64,000 bases of DNA from Mycobacteriales bacterium (GCA_035533475.1 DATLTS010000045.1:1-64000), one strand, 5' to 3'; shown: positions 1-8,237, counted from the first letter of the stretch. Notes: generated by a model not told the origin, from the sequence alone. Program-made: numbers and translations.

Positions 1-118
1 GAAAGCCTTCTGCCGGCTGCGCTCCTACCTCGACACCGCCCGCAAACAAGGCCAACCAGCTCTGGCCGTCCTACGCATGCTCCACGACAGTGGGCCCTGG
101 ATCCCCGCCATCGCCTGA
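1..118 (+). mobile_element. 3' end of an IS66-family-like transposase gene (partial)
   Basis: Reading from base 2, an open frame of 38 codons runs to a TGA at 116-118. Its residues include RSYLDTARKQGQPALAVLRM and the ending PWIPAIA, which resemble the extreme C-terminus of IS66-type DDE transposases (a helix with the S/T-A-R-K-Q-G pattern). The rest lies outside the window, so whether the transposase is intact is unknown. It ends 16 bases before the coding remnant of a substrate-binding protein whose 5' part is missing, which fits an insertion or an insertion-linked deletion at this junction. I see no clear terminal inverted repeat between 119 and 134. The family assignment rests on recall of the C-terminal pattern only. 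Confidence 0.6.
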
Positions 119-134
119 GCGGGCGGCTGAGTAG

Positions 135-776
135 TTACATCCATTCGACGTCGGGGCCGCCTCGACCCTGTTGTCCAGCCATGGTTGGAAGGTCGTCCCG
201 GAAGGCCAGACGGTGTGTGACAACGCCGGCCGCGCGCCCAACCAGTGCGGACCCGGCATCCCCTTGGGCACCCCGCTCGCCTTCAACCAGATCTACGCCA
301 ACCAGCCGCCGGTCAACAAAAAGCAGACCGAAGCATTCGCTTCCGAGTGCAAGAAGGTTGGGATCACCGTGACGACCGAGTCGGGCACATTCAACGACAT
401 CGTCTCGAACTACAGCGATATCTCGGTCCCGGCCACAATCAACAAGTGGGCCATGCTCAACTTCGGCGGCTTCACGAACTCCCTCTACCCGACCACGGTC
501 GCGCTGTTCAACACTGGTGGCACCTACAACCTCGGCAACTACAGCGACCCGATGGCCGACACCCTCATCCACAACTCGATCTTCGGGGGCGACCCGTCGG
601 CGGTGAAGGCGGAGGCGTCCTATCTCGCGGAGAACCTCCCGGGGCTGTTCCTACCGTCCGCGGACAACATTGCCGCTTGGAAGAAGACGCTGTCGGGGCC
701 ACCGGAGGCGTTCTCCAACCTGACCCAATCCGGGTTCACGCCGGAGTACTGGTACTTCACCACCGCGCAGAGCTGA
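135..776 (+). pseudogene. 5'-truncated ABC transporter substrate-binding protein (SBP family 5 type)
   Basis: The frame begins directly after an in-frame TAG (132-134) and runs to TGA at 774-776, about 213 residues. It starts in the middle of a protein at AASTLLSSHGWKVVPEGQ, a segment typical of the C-terminal lobe of dipeptide/nickel/oligopeptide binding proteins. It continues with conserved-looking lobe sequence (NKKQTEAFASECKKVGI, YSDPMADTLI, GFTPEYWYFTT). The usual family length is 500-600 residues, and no signal peptide or lipobox is present. A TTG at 171 could serve as a start but would give a meaningless half-domain. The 5' part has probably been lost together with the adjacent IS66-like fragment. 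No permease or ATPase gene follows. Confidence 0.7.
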
Positions 777-876
777 GGATCCCGCCCTCGGGCGCCCGTC
801 TCCGCCGGCCAAACCTCGCAGCTGCCGCTCGCGCGCACCGCGGCGCCTACGGAGCGGCGCCGGGTGACTCAGTGAC

Positions 877-2289
877 CTAGGTCAGGACCGTGTCGATGAG
901 ACGCAGATAGCGGGTCAGGTGACGGGGGGCGAGGTATTCGTCGAGAACCCGGTCGTGTCCGCTACTACCCAGCCGCTCGCCGACCTCCGGGTGGGTGAGG
1001 AGCTCGCTGATCGCCCGGCCGAGTGCCGGGAGGTCCTCGGGATCATCGATCAGGCGTCCGGAGACCCCCTCCTCGATCTGATCCTGGATACCGCCCACTC
1101 GACTGCCGATAGTTGGTCGCGACTTCCACATCGCCTCCGCGACGGTGAGCCCGAAACCCTCGGCAAGGCTCTTCTGAACGACGACGTTGGACCGTCGTTG
1201 CAGGGCGTTGACGATCGCCCCATTCTCCTCGAGGTCATCCATCGGGAGGCAGGCCAGGTGTACACGTCGGCGCTGTGATGCGGGCAGTGCCTGCCAGGCG
1301 GCCCGCAACTCGTCCAGACTCTGTTGCCCCTCTGGGTCGTCGGTTATCGATTCCGGGGCCGGTCCGGCGAGGACCAGATGGGCGTCGAGATCGGCGGTCA
1401 CGTGCTCTACGAAACCGGTCATCACCCCGATGTGGTCCTTGAGCGGATCCCAGCGTGAGATCTGCGTGACGAGCCGCGCACCGGGCGGGATGCGCTCGTC
1501 CTCGATCACCTCGGCCGGATTGGACACTTTGGCGCTCGCACCGTCCTGCCGGAGGAACTCCGGCTGGGCCCGCGGCGTGTCGGCGATGATGCCGGCCGCG
1601 TCGATGATCGCGTCGACGACGGCTTTGTCGAGGTGCTGGTTCTTCGGCGAGAATGCGTCGAGACACGGCGGGATGACGGACACCCCGGCAGGGGGCAGAC
1701 ACTTCCAGGCGTACTGCCGCCGGGAGAACACCTGCGCCCGGGTATGTCTGACGTAGGGGAGCAGGAAATCCCAGGCCGCGCGAGTGTGCTTGTCGGCCGC
1801 GTCGGCACCGATGTGGCAGGTCCAGATCAGATTCGCACCGCGGCCGTTCAGCGCTTCGGCAAGCCCGAGGGTCTGCGGGTCGTGCAGCACCACGGCATCG
1901 CCCGGCTGGATGAGTTCGGCCATCCGTTCGGCGTCCGCCGCGAGCGCGGTCTCGTAGATCTCGTGCTCAGCGGGGCCGAGCGGGCCGCCGTCCCCCGGTT
2001 CGCCGTGGAGCAGGTGGTGGAGTCGCTTCGTTACCTCGAAGAAGTCGTCGTTACCGTCGATGACAAGCCAACGCGTGGTGATCCCAGCGCCGACGAGATA
2101 GCAGAGGATGGACTGAAGCATCTCGGCGACGCCACCCCCCGCGCTCGTCGAGTTGATGTGCCACACCGTGCGGCCTTCGAGGACCCGGCGCGAGTGCGCG
2201 AGGGTCTCGGCGAACTCACGGGCCCGCTCCGTCCCGAGGATCGGGTCGAACTTATCCGGCGGCAAGGAGGTGATCGCGACTTCGTCCAC
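877..2289 (-). CDS. treT: TreT-like trehalose synthase, GT4 family
   Basis: A 470-residue GT-B glycosyltransferase. The N-terminal half carries WHINSTSAGGGVAEML and a VVLHDPQTLG strand. The C-terminal half has the nucleotide-sugar fold with QISRWDPLKDHIGVM and the GT4 EX7E-type segment KSLAEGFGLTVAEAMWKSRP. This arrangement matches trehalose glycosyltransferring synthase (NDP-glucose plus glucose to trehalose) and the related GT4 trehalose phosphorylases. The start is GTG, preceded by a GGAG 5-6 bases upstream. It is the last gene of a three-gene operon, 30 bases after the GH8 gene, so the product may instead act in the same exopolysaccharide or osmolyte pathway. Substrate specificity cannot be read from sequence alone. 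Confidence 0.75.
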   Translation of the reverse strand: MDEVAITSLPPDKFDPILGTERAREFAETLAHSRRVLEGRTVWHINSTSAGGGVAEMLQSILCYLVGAGITTRWLVIDGNDDFFEVTKRLHHLLHGEPGDGGPLGPAEHEIYETALAADAERMAELIQPGDAVVLHDPQTLGLAEALNGRGANLIWTCHIGADAADKHTRAAWDFLLPYVRHTRAQVFSRRQYAWKCLPPAGVSVIPPCLDAFSPKNQHLDKAVVDAIIDAAGIIADTPRAQPEFLRQDGASAKVSNPAEVIEDERIPPGARLVTQISRWDPLKDHIGVMTGFVEHVTADLDAHLVLAGPAPESITDDPEGQQSLDELRAAWQALPASQRRRVHLACLPMDDLEENGAIVNALQRRSNVVVQKSLAEGFGLTVAEAMWKSRPTIGSRVGGIQDQIEEGVSGRLIDDPEDLPALGRAISELLTHPEVGERLGSSGHDRVLDEYLAPRHLTRYLRLIDTVLT

Positions 2290-2319
2290 AGCACTCCGTT
2301 CCTGTTGTTTTCATGCGGA

Positions 2320-3450
2320 TCAGCAGGTGCCCAATCGGCCGGCGAACAGCGCGGTTCCAAGTCCGAGCCAAGCATCGCCGTAGTAGGTCGGTGTCTGTCG
2401 GGCCTGGATGGCGGCGTCGGCCAGTAGCCGCGCCCAGGCCGCGGTGTCTCCGGCTGCTCGAGCCGCCGCGGCGGAGGCGATGAACGGCAGCGGATTCGTC
2501 GCGGAGTTGACGACCTGCCCGGTCAGCGACAACGCGAGCGCCCTGGCTCGCGCGGTCGGCGCGAGTATCGACCACCAGCGGGCGGTGAGCGCCCGCTCCG
2601 CGGTGGAGCAGCCGGTCGCGAGCCACACCGGGATGCGTTGCGCGTCGAGCCCGTACTGCGCCGCGGGGGAGCCGCCGGGTGCGGCCGTGGCGGTGGCCGT
2701 GGATCCGTGTAGCGCGGCCCAGTCCGGTGGGAGCCGGCGCCCGTTTGCGGTGAGTTGCGCAAGCAGCGTGACGCTGGCCGTGGCCGCTCGCGACCAACGC
2801 CCGTCCCCGGTGAACCGGGCAAGAGCCCGGAACACCGAAGGCATCCAGTAGGACGGATTGACGGTGGCGGGAGCCGACGTCGCCCAGGGACCGGCGACTA
2901 AAACCAGGTTGCCGCCGGGCAGGCCGACGGCCTCGTGGCCGAGGATGGCGCTGGCGACGCGGCGGCCGTCGGCACGCAGTGCGGTGTCGTCGAGTCCGTC
3001 GTAGCGGAGCAGCGCGAAGGCGGTCAACACATCGGCATCGGTGGCCGACTGATGGTCCAGCACGCTGCCGCTGGCGGTAGCGTGCCAGGAGATCAGCGCA
3101 TCCGATCGCTGAAGGTGTCGTTGGGTCCACGCCCAGATCGTCCGCACAGTCTGCGGCCGTCCGGCGATCTCCGCGAGCAGCATCCCGTACGCCTGCCCCT
3201 CGCTCACGATGTCGTTCCCCTGGTCCGGCCTGAGCACCCGGCCGTCGGCGGTGACGAACGTGTCGAGGAAGTGCACGGCGGCAGCCTGGGCCTGGATCGC
3301 CAGCGAGTTGGACGGGGTGACGGCGACGTTGAGCGCCGGGGAGCGGGCTCCGGGCAGCACGGCACCCACGCCCGGGCCGCTGGAACCACCGGCACAGGCG
3401 GCGGCACCGAGTAGGGCGGCCATGCTCAGCACCTTCCGGATCGGGCTCAT
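2320..3450 (-). CDS. Glycoside hydrolase family 8 (BcsZ-like endoglucanase), predicted lipoprotein
   Basis: 376 residues. The N-terminus is a short signal with a lipobox-like GAAAC (Cys19), so the enzyme is probably tethered outside the membrane. GH8 signatures are visible: SEGQAYGM with the general acid Glu84, and SATDADVLTAFALL with the candidate catalytic Asp138/Asp140. The ending contains TPTYYGDAWLGLGTALF, as in bacterial cellulose-operon endoglucanases. Length matches BcsZ-type enzymes. The ATG overlaps the TGA of the upstream synthase by one base (TGATG), so translation is coupled. The likely role is trimming or editing the beta-glucan-like polymer made by the neighbouring GT2. The same frame stays open far upstream inside the GT2 gene, but that extension is not coding. 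Confidence 0.82.
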   Translation of the reverse strand: MSPIRKVLSMAALLGAAACAGGSSGPGVGAVLPGARSPALNVAVTPSNSLAIQAQAAAVHFLDTFVTADGRVLRPDQGNDIVSEGQAYGMLLAEIAGRPQTVRTIWAWTQRHLQRSDALISWHATASGSVLDHQSATDADVLTAFALLRYDGLDDTALRADGRRVASAILGHEAVGLPGGNLVLVAGPWATSAPATVNPSYWMPSVFRALARFTGDGRWSRAATASVTLLAQLTANGRRLPPDWAALHGSTATATAAPGGSPAAQYGLDAQRIPVWLATGCSTAERALTARWWSILAPTARARALALSLTGQVVNSATNPLPFIASAAAARAAGDTAAWARLLADAAIQARQTPTYYGDAWLGLGTALFAGRLGTC

Positions 3451-5711
3451 CACGGGCTCGGCGTGCCCGACGCGGTGGCGGTCGCAGCCGCGGACGGACT
3501 GGCGGACGAGCTGGCTGAGGGGCTGGCGGACGGGCCAGCGGAAGGCGGGCTGCTCGACGGTGCGGTCGAGCCGCTGGGCGTAGCCGAGCCGGTCGGGTTC
3601 ACCGACCCTGGGGCGCCGGGCGACGCCGATGGGCCCGGCGAGCCGGTGGGGGAGTTGCTGGGCGCCGGCCCCGGCACCCGTGCGTAGCTCACGGCCTGAC
3701 CACGGGCGGGCCGGAGCAGCTGCGGGGTGACGATCCGCGCGGCCCCCGGGGCGAGCAGCGCGACGATCGCGGCCGCGCTGCCCGCCGCGATCGCGAAGCC
3801 GCCCACGGCGAGGGTGACCTGCCGGGCCCTGCGGTCCCGGAGAAACTCGGTGCGGCGACGCTCTCTGAGCTCCGCCGGCAGGGCCGCGCGTTGGGCTGCA
3901 AGGCTGTTCAACGGCGCGGTTGCGAAGGCGAACGTGGGCCACGCGAGCAGCGCCGCCGTGAGTGGACCGCCGTAGCCTGACGATCTGGTGAGGGCCGCGA
4001 CGATCCCGGCGAGGCCCAGTGCGGCGAGGATCGTCTCGCCCCGGTTTCCTTTGATCGCGTCCCAGAAGTGCGCTTCCTCGCTGGTCTTGGGGGTGCGGAG
4101 GAACTCCGCTTCCTTGGCATAGAGGGCCTGCACCGAGGCGCGGGCGACGACGAGCGAGGTGGACTGCCAGATCATGAACGCCCCGAAAGCGTCCCGCCAG
4201 GAGGCTCCAGTCCCGCGACGTAACAGCGCCACTGCCCGGACCAGCCCTAGTCCCACGAGCAGCGGGATCGCGGCGACGAGGAAACCGGAGAGTTTCCGAA
4301 ACAGCAGCCCACCGCCGAGCGCGATGTTCGCCGCCCCGGCGAGCAGGAACACGAAGAACACCAGCCCGAGCAGGTCGCCGTACCACTGGACGGCCCCGGA
4401 CAGGTAGGCCCAGCGTTGTCCGATGTTCAGCCGGTTCTCCTCGTCCCGCCGCCCCGGGAGCATCCAGCGCCAGTGCCGACGCAGGATCTGGATGCCACCG
4501 AAACACCAACGGAAGCGCTGACCCTTGAGCGCCTCGAAGGTCAGCGGCATCACGCCGTGCCCGAAGGAGGTGTCGACGTGGAGCCCGGACCATCCCTTGC
4601 GCAGCAGGCGCAAGGACAGCTCGGCGTCCTCGGTGATGCACCACTCGTCCCAGCGGCCGACATCGACCAGGGCCTGCCGGCGGATAAGCCCCATGGTCCC
4701 GGCGAAGATGGCTCCGTCCCGCTCGTTTCGGGACGGTTGCGAGACCTTGAAGAAGTAGAGATAGGAGTAGTAGAGGCGGCGGAAGAAAGGGGCGCCTTCC
4801 CAGTCACGGTAGTCCTGCGGGGCCTGGATAAATCCGATCTTGGGGTCTTCGAACAGTCCGGCGCACTGCCGGAGGAACGTCGGCTCCAGCTGGTAGTCCG
4901 CGTCGATCACGCCGATCAGTTCCGTCCGCGGATCGATCATGTGCTCCAGCGCGTAGTTCAGCGCCCCGGACTTGTACCCGGGCCAGTCTTCGAGGTGGAC
5001 GAATTTCACGTCGTTGTCCCGGCACCACGCCTCGAGCGGGCGCCAGATCGCCTCGTCCTCGGTATTGTCGTCGATCGCGATGATCTCGTAGTTTTCGTAG
5101 TCGAGGGCCTTGAGCGACCGCAACGTCTCGATGACCATCTCGGCCGGTTCGAAGTGTGCCGGCACGTGCAGGCTGACGAACGGCGCCGCGCCGCTTGCCG
5201 CGGCCGCCTCGATCTCGGCCCCACCGATCCGTCGCCGCCACTGTTCGCGACCGAGGGCGTCGCACAACTCCCACAGGTAGGCGCACCCCAGGATTGCGGC
5301 GAACAGCTCGAGCAGCCAGAGCCCTAGGCCGCCGGTGGTGCCGGCGGCACCGAGGTGGCTGATGAAGGTCCAATCGAGCATGAATGCGAGGTAACCCACG
5401 AACAAGAAGAGCGTCATGGCCCACGCAAGGTGTGCACGCGCATTCCAGCGCCGGGTCACCGGCAACCAGACGAGGCTCATGACCAGGAGGCCGGCCAGGG
5501 CGCCCTCGATGTTGGTCGTAGTGACCCCTATCGCGCGCAGCGCGGCGCCGACCGCAATGGCGAGGATCGCCGTACCGACAAGCGCGAAGACCAGCCGGCG
5601 GGTCCAGGCCGCGGCGCCATTCGAGTTGCCGATGTCGCGGGTCGGTACGAAAAGCGCGATCGTAGCGAGTGGCGCGGCAACCAGTCCCGCCAGGAGCAGA
5701 GCGGAGAGCAT
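3450..5711 (-). CDS. Cellulose-synthase-like membrane GT2 glycosyltransferase
   Basis: 753 residues, first gene of the operon, ATG start with GAGGA upstream. Membrane segments lie at about 5-25, 40-60, 68-85, 95-115 and 125-150, and more follow the catalytic domain. The processive GT2 motifs are all present: IAIDDN (213-216), IDAD (269-272), ITED (359-362) and GQRFRW (397-402, the Q-x-x-R-W motif). The protein ends in a roughly 70-residue low-complexity tail rich in Pro, Ser, Gly and Thr, probably outside the membrane. No PilZ domain is seen, unlike proteobacterial BcsA, and no bcsB-like partner is adjacent. It most likely makes a beta-linked exopolysaccharide from a UDP- or GDP-sugar. The polymer is unknown. 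Confidence 0.85.
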   Translation of the reverse strand: MLSALLLAGLVAAPLATIALFVPTRDIGNSNGAAAWTRRLVFALVGTAILAIAVGAALRAIGVTTTNIEGALAGLLVMSLVWLPVTRRWNARAHLAWAMTLFLFVGYLAFMLDWTFISHLGAAGTTGGLGLWLLELFAAILGCAYLWELCDALGREQWRRRIGGAEIEAAAASGAAPFVSLHVPAHFEPAEMVIETLRSLKALDYENYEIIAIDDNTEDEAIWRPLEAWCRDNDVKFVHLEDWPGYKSGALNYALEHMIDPRTELIGVIDADYQLEPTFLRQCAGLFEDPKIGFIQAPQDYRDWEGAPFFRRLYYSYLYFFKVSQPSRNERDGAIFAGTMGLIRRQALVDVGRWDEWCITEDAELSLRLLRKGWSGLHVDTSFGHGVMPLTFEALKGQRFRWCFGGIQILRRHWRWMLPGRRDEENRLNIGQRWAYLSGAVQWYGDLLGLVFFVFLLAGAANIALGGGLLFRKLSGFLVAAIPLLVGLGLVRAVALLRRGTGASWRDAFGAFMIWQSTSLVVARASVQALYAKEAEFLRTPKTSEEAHFWDAIKGNRGETILAALGLAGIVAALTRSSGYGGPLTAALLAWPTFAFATAPLNSLAAQRAALPAELRERRRTEFLRDRRARQVTLAVGGFAIAAGSAAAIVALLAPGAARIVTPQLLRPARGQAVSYARVPGPAPSNSPTGSPGPSASPGAPGSVNPTGSATPSGSTAPSSSPPSAGPSASPSASSSASPSAAATATASGTPSP

Positions 5712-5834
5712 GCGGGTCCTCGTGGTCGGCGGATGCTTTCCAGTTCGCTACCCCGCAGAGCCGAGCTGAACCCGGCTTGCCGTTACCGGTTGGTTAAGCT
5801 GACCGCTCCGGCGTGGGACGGAGGTGCAGTCACG

Positions 5835-6251
5835 GTGGTGGTTCCCGACGGGTTTGCCGGCGGACTTATAGGTCTGCTCGGCTTCGAGTTCATCGAAACC
5901 ACCGCGGACCGGGTGGTCTTGCGCTTCGAGGTGCGCCCCGAGCTGCACCAGCCTTATGGGATCGTGCACGGCGGCGTGTATTGCGCGGCCGTAGAGAGCG
6001 CAGCCAGTGTCGGAGCCAGCCTCTGGTTCGGGGACCGGGGACAGACGGTCGGCGTCGCCAACCACACCAACTTCATCCGGGCAGTGCGGTCCGGGATGCT
6101 GACGGTGGAGGCCACCCCGGTGCACCGCGGCCGGACCCAGCAACTTTGGCAGGTCGACGTCACCGACGAGTCCGGCCGTGCGATTGCCCGCGGGGAAGTC
6201 CGGTTGGCCAACCTCAGCGATGCCGACCGGCTCGGCCAGAGCGGCGGCTGA
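5835..6251 (+). CDS. PaaI-type hotdog-fold thioesterase
   Basis: 138 residues with a single hotdog domain. The PaaI-family signature YGIVHGGVYCAAVESAAS is present: His45-Gly-Gly in the active-site loop, then the helix with the conserved acidic residue (VESAAS). The family hydrolyses acyl-CoA, often aromatic-acyl-CoA, thioesters in the cytoplasm. I chose GTG at 5835 because a GGAGG lies 10 bases upstream; GTG at 5838 is also possible. An in-frame open stretch continues upstream into the divergent GT2 promoter region without homology. It is divergent from the polysaccharide operon and convergent with the VOC gene (3-base gap). Confidence 0.85.
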   Translation: MVVPDGFAGGLIGLLGFEFIETTADRVVLRFEVRPELHQPYGIVHGGVYCAAVESAASVGASLWFGDRGQTVGVANHTNFIRAVRSGMLTVEATPVHRGRTQQLWQVDVTDESGRAIARGEVRLANLSDADRLGQSGG

Positions 6252-6254
6252 GGG

Positions 6255-6803
6255 TCAGCCTCCGCTCGCCGAGCGGGCGGTTGCCGCCAAGTGCGAGATG
6301 CCGACCCCACCGGGCGTTTGGCCGCCGTAGCGCTGCTTCTCCCGGTCCAGATCGAGCCGGCCGATCCGCTTGCGGGCACCGAGTGCAGCATCGTCGAGCA
6401 GCTCGGCCGGGACGATCCAGGCAACCTCGAACTCGAGCCTGTCCGGGTCATGGCCGTACAGGCTCTTCGTGGTGCCGTGGTCGGAGGACCCGGTCAGAGC
6501 TCCGTGTTCGGTGAGCACGCCCGCCAACCTGCCCAGCTCGTCGAGCGTGTCCACCTCCCAGGCCAGGTGGTACAGACCCACACTGGTCCGGCCGGCCGGC
6601 GACGGCCCGGCAGCGCCGCCGATCTCGAACAATCCGAGGTCGTGGTCGTTCGTCGACCCCGGTGCCTGAAGGAACGCGGCACCGGTGAATCCGTCGGGTG
6701 TCATCCCGACCGGCCGGAAGCCCAGGGCGTCGCGATAGAACGCGACGCTGCGCGTCAGGTCACGCACGTAGAGAACGGCGTGGTTCAGGCGGGTGATCGC
6801 CAT
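6255..6803 (-). CDS. VOC (glyoxalase/dioxygenase superfamily) protein
   Basis: 182 residues. The N-terminal RLNHAVLYVRDLTRSVAFY is the classical start of a vicinal-oxygen-chelate module. Likely metal ligands are His8, His79 (LYHLAWEVD) and Glu124 or Glu126 (LEFEVAW), which resembles catechol 2,3-dioxygenase-like members (CatE type). Beyond residue 130 is a tail of about 50 residues with TPGGVGISHLAATARSA, seen in two-module ring-cleavage relatives. The actual reaction cannot be assigned. It lies 50 bases downstream of yceI on the same strand, so it may be cotranscribed from the MarR-controlled promoter. Confidence 0.8.
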   Translation of the reverse strand: MAITRLNHAVLYVRDLTRSVAFYRDALGFRPVGMTPDGFTGAAFLQAPGSTNDHDLGLFEIGGAAGPSPAGRTSVGLYHLAWEVDTLDELGRLAGVLTEHGALTGSSDHGTTKSLYGHDPDRLEFEVAWIVPAELLDDAALGARKRIGRLDLDREKQRYGGQTPGGVGISHLAATARSASGG

Positions 6804-6853
6804 CGCGGTGCTCCTAGCTTCGGGCCGGTCGAGCTGGACGGCGTGTCGGGGAC

Positions 6854-7420
6854 TCAGCTCTCGGGGGAGTCGAGAACCGCTTCGATCTCCAGGTGGAGCG
6901 AGACCTTGTCGCCGACGACGACGCCGCCACCGTCCATCGGCATGTCGATGGTGACCCCGAAGTCCTTGCGGTTGATCTCCCCGGTCGCCGAGAATCCGGC
7001 CCGGGTACCGCCGAACGGGTCCTTGGTGAAGCCGTTTACCTCGACGTCGAGCGTCAGCGGCCGGGTGACGCCATGCAGGCTGAGCTCACCCTCGAGCTGG
7101 AAGCCATCGCCGTTCTGCCGGACGCCGGTCGAGCGGAAGGTCATGGTCGGGAACTTCTCGGCTTCGAGAAAGTCGGCCGAACGCACGTGGTTGTCCCGCT
7201 GCTCATTTCCGGTGTCGAAAGAGTCGACGTCGACGGTGGCCGTGGCGCTGGACGCCAGCGGGTCTTCGGCGGTGACGATGGTGCCGTCGACGGTCGCGAA
7301 GCGACCGCGGACCTTGCTCACCATCATGTGCCGGATCGAGAAGGACAGGTCACTGTGGACCGGGTCGATGCTCCAGCTCCCGACGACGTAGCCCGGAAGT
7401 TGGGTGCGCGTGGCAGTCAT
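6854..7420 (-). CDS. YceI-family lipid-binding-fold protein
   Basis: 188 residues. It starts with the family's WSIDPVHSDLSFSIRHMM motif and follows through KVRGRF, ADFLEAEKFPTMTFRS and LHGVTRPLTLDVE to GVTIDMP. YceI proteins form a lipocalin-like barrel that binds isoprenoid or other apolar ligands. This copy has no signal peptide and should be cytoplasmic, as in many actinobacterial versions. An AGGGGA ribosome-binding site precedes the ATG. The gene is divergent from a marR gene, with a shared 100-base control region containing two palindromes. The expected behaviour is repression by that MarR protein. Confidence 0.9.
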   Translation of the reverse strand: MTATRTQLPGYVVGSWSIDPVHSDLSFSIRHMMVSKVRGRFATVDGTIVTAEDPLASSATATVDVDSFDTGNEQRDNHVRSADFLEAEKFPTMTFRSTGVRQNGDGFQLEGELSLHGVTRPLTLDVEVNGFTKDPFGGTRAGFSATGEINRKDFGVTIDMPMDGGGVVVGDKVSLHLEIEAVLDSPES

Positions 7421-7439
7421 AGCGGGTCCCCTTCTGTAG

Positions 7440-7494
7440 TTGAGATCTCAACATACCTGAATCTCGTTGAGAGTTCAAGTATTCCTGGTAAGAT
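7440..7494. promoter_or_regulatory. Overlapping divergent promoters with two MarR-type operators
   Basis: A perfect 12-base palindrome TTGAGATCTCAA lies at 7440-7451 and a close copy TTGAGAGTTCAA at 7467-7478, start to start 27 bases apart. On the minus strand, TTGAAC (7478-7473), a 17-base spacer and TATGTT (7455-7450, extended GG) form a good -35/-10 for yceI. On the plus strand, TTGAGA (7467-7472), 16 bases and TAAGAT (7489-7494, with TGG before it) form a good promoter for marR. Both operators overlap core promoter elements, so one bound repressor could shut both genes. That the MarR protein is the ligand-responsive binder is inference from position. Confidence 0.75.
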
Positions 7495-7522
7495 GCCCGA
7501 CACCAGCCGGAAGGAGGTCCCG

Positions 7523-8008
7523 ATGACCCGCTGGCTGAGCGAACCCGAACAGCGCACCTGGCGAGCCTTCCTGTCCGCCACCCAGTTGCTTGTCGAGGAA
7601 CTCGATCGGGAACTGCAGCACGATGCTGGCATGCCGCACGGCTATTACGAAATACTGGTCCGGCTATCCGAATCCCCGAACCAGGCGTTGCGGATGAGCG
7701 ATCTCGCGACCGCGGCATATTCCTCGAGGAGCCGCGTCTCCCACGCCGTGAGCCGGTTGGAGGAGGCCGGCTGGATCAGCCGCGAAGAGTGCCCAACCGA
7801 CCGACGCGGCCAGGTGGCGGTGCTCACCCCCACTGGTTTCGCCGCCTTGGCGGCCGCGGCCCCGGGCCACGTGGAGGGGGTCCGGACGCATCTGTTCGAC
7901 CAGCTCACCCCCGAGCAAGTCGATCAGCTGCGGGCGATCAGCGACGCGATAGTCGGTCACCTGGTTGCGAACCGGGCGTCGCACGGAGGCGCTTGCGAGC
8001 CCGTTTGA
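7523..8008 (+). CDS. MarR-family transcriptional regulator
   Basis: 161 residues with a winged-helix core (LRMSDLATAAYSSRSRVSHAVSRLEEAGWI), followed by the wing (EECPTDRRGQVAVLTPTG). The start is the ATG at 7523, which has a strong AAGGAGGT ribosome-binding site. A second in-frame ATG at 7493 falls inside the -10 element and is rejected. The gene is probably autoregulated through the two TTGAGA-type palindromes upstream, and it also controls yceI and perhaps the VOC gene. MarR proteins usually sense phenolic or oxidant ligands; the ligand here is unknown. Confidence 0.9.
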   Translation: MTRWLSEPEQRTWRAFLSATQLLVEELDRELQHDAGMPHGYYEILVRLSESPNQALRMSDLATAAYSSRSRVSHAVSRLEEAGWISREECPTDRRGQVAVLTPTGFAALAAAAPGHVEGVRTHLFDQLTPEQVDQLRAISDAIVGHLVANRASHGGACEPV

Positions 8009-8019
8009 AGCCCAACGCA

Positions 8020-8051
8020 CCTCGGCCGGACATCGTGGCGTCCGGCCGAGG
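8020..8051. terminator. Hairpin between convergent genes
   Basis: CCTCGGCCGGA (8020-8030) and TCCGGCCGAGG (8041-8051) form a perfect 11-bp stem with a 10-base loop. It sits 11 bases after the marR stop and 27 bases before the stop of the small membrane-protein gene on the other strand. There is no T-tract on either side, so it would be an actinobacterial-type GC-rich terminator serving both directions. Confidence 0.5.
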
Positions 8052-8078
8052 CGAGGTGGAGCGGCACTACCAGCGGCA

Positions 8079-8237
8079 CTACCAGCGGTACCAGCGCGCG
8101 CCCTCCGCGCCGCGCACAGCGAAGCCGACCAGCCAGATCGCGATGACCGCAAGTGCGAGCCACCACAACACGTGGACTGCGAACCCGCCGGCACCCAGCA
8201 GCACTGCGAGGAGCAGCACCAGCAAGATGACACCCAT
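8079..8237 (-). CDS. Small hydrophobic membrane protein (52 aa)
   Basis: ATG at 8237 is preceded by a near-perfect AGGAGGT 4-5 bases upstream, and the frame closes at TAG (8081-8079). The product has two hydrophobic stretches: residues 3-20 (rich in Leu and Val) and 23-41 (containing LWWLALAVIAIWLVGFAV). It ends with RGAEGARWYRW. Short proteins with this layout, ending in an aromatic and basic RWYRW-like tail, are common in Streptomyces and relatives and are usually called hydrophobic proteins of unknown function. The final codons lie in a short local triplication of GCACTACCAGCG-like sequence (8071-8096). The start signal and composition make it a real gene despite its size. Confidence 0.8.
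   Translation of the reverse strand: MGVILLVLLLAVLLGAGGFAVHVLWWLALAVIAIWLVGFAVRGAEGARWYRW

Noticed and set aside
3451-4644. Upstream extension of the GH8 frame
   Set aside because: It lies out of frame inside the GT2 gene; the lipoprotein ATG at 3450 with lipobox is the true start.
7493-7495. ATG at 7493 as start of marR
   Set aside because: It overlaps the -10 element and has no ribosome-binding site; ATG 7523 has AAGGAGGT.
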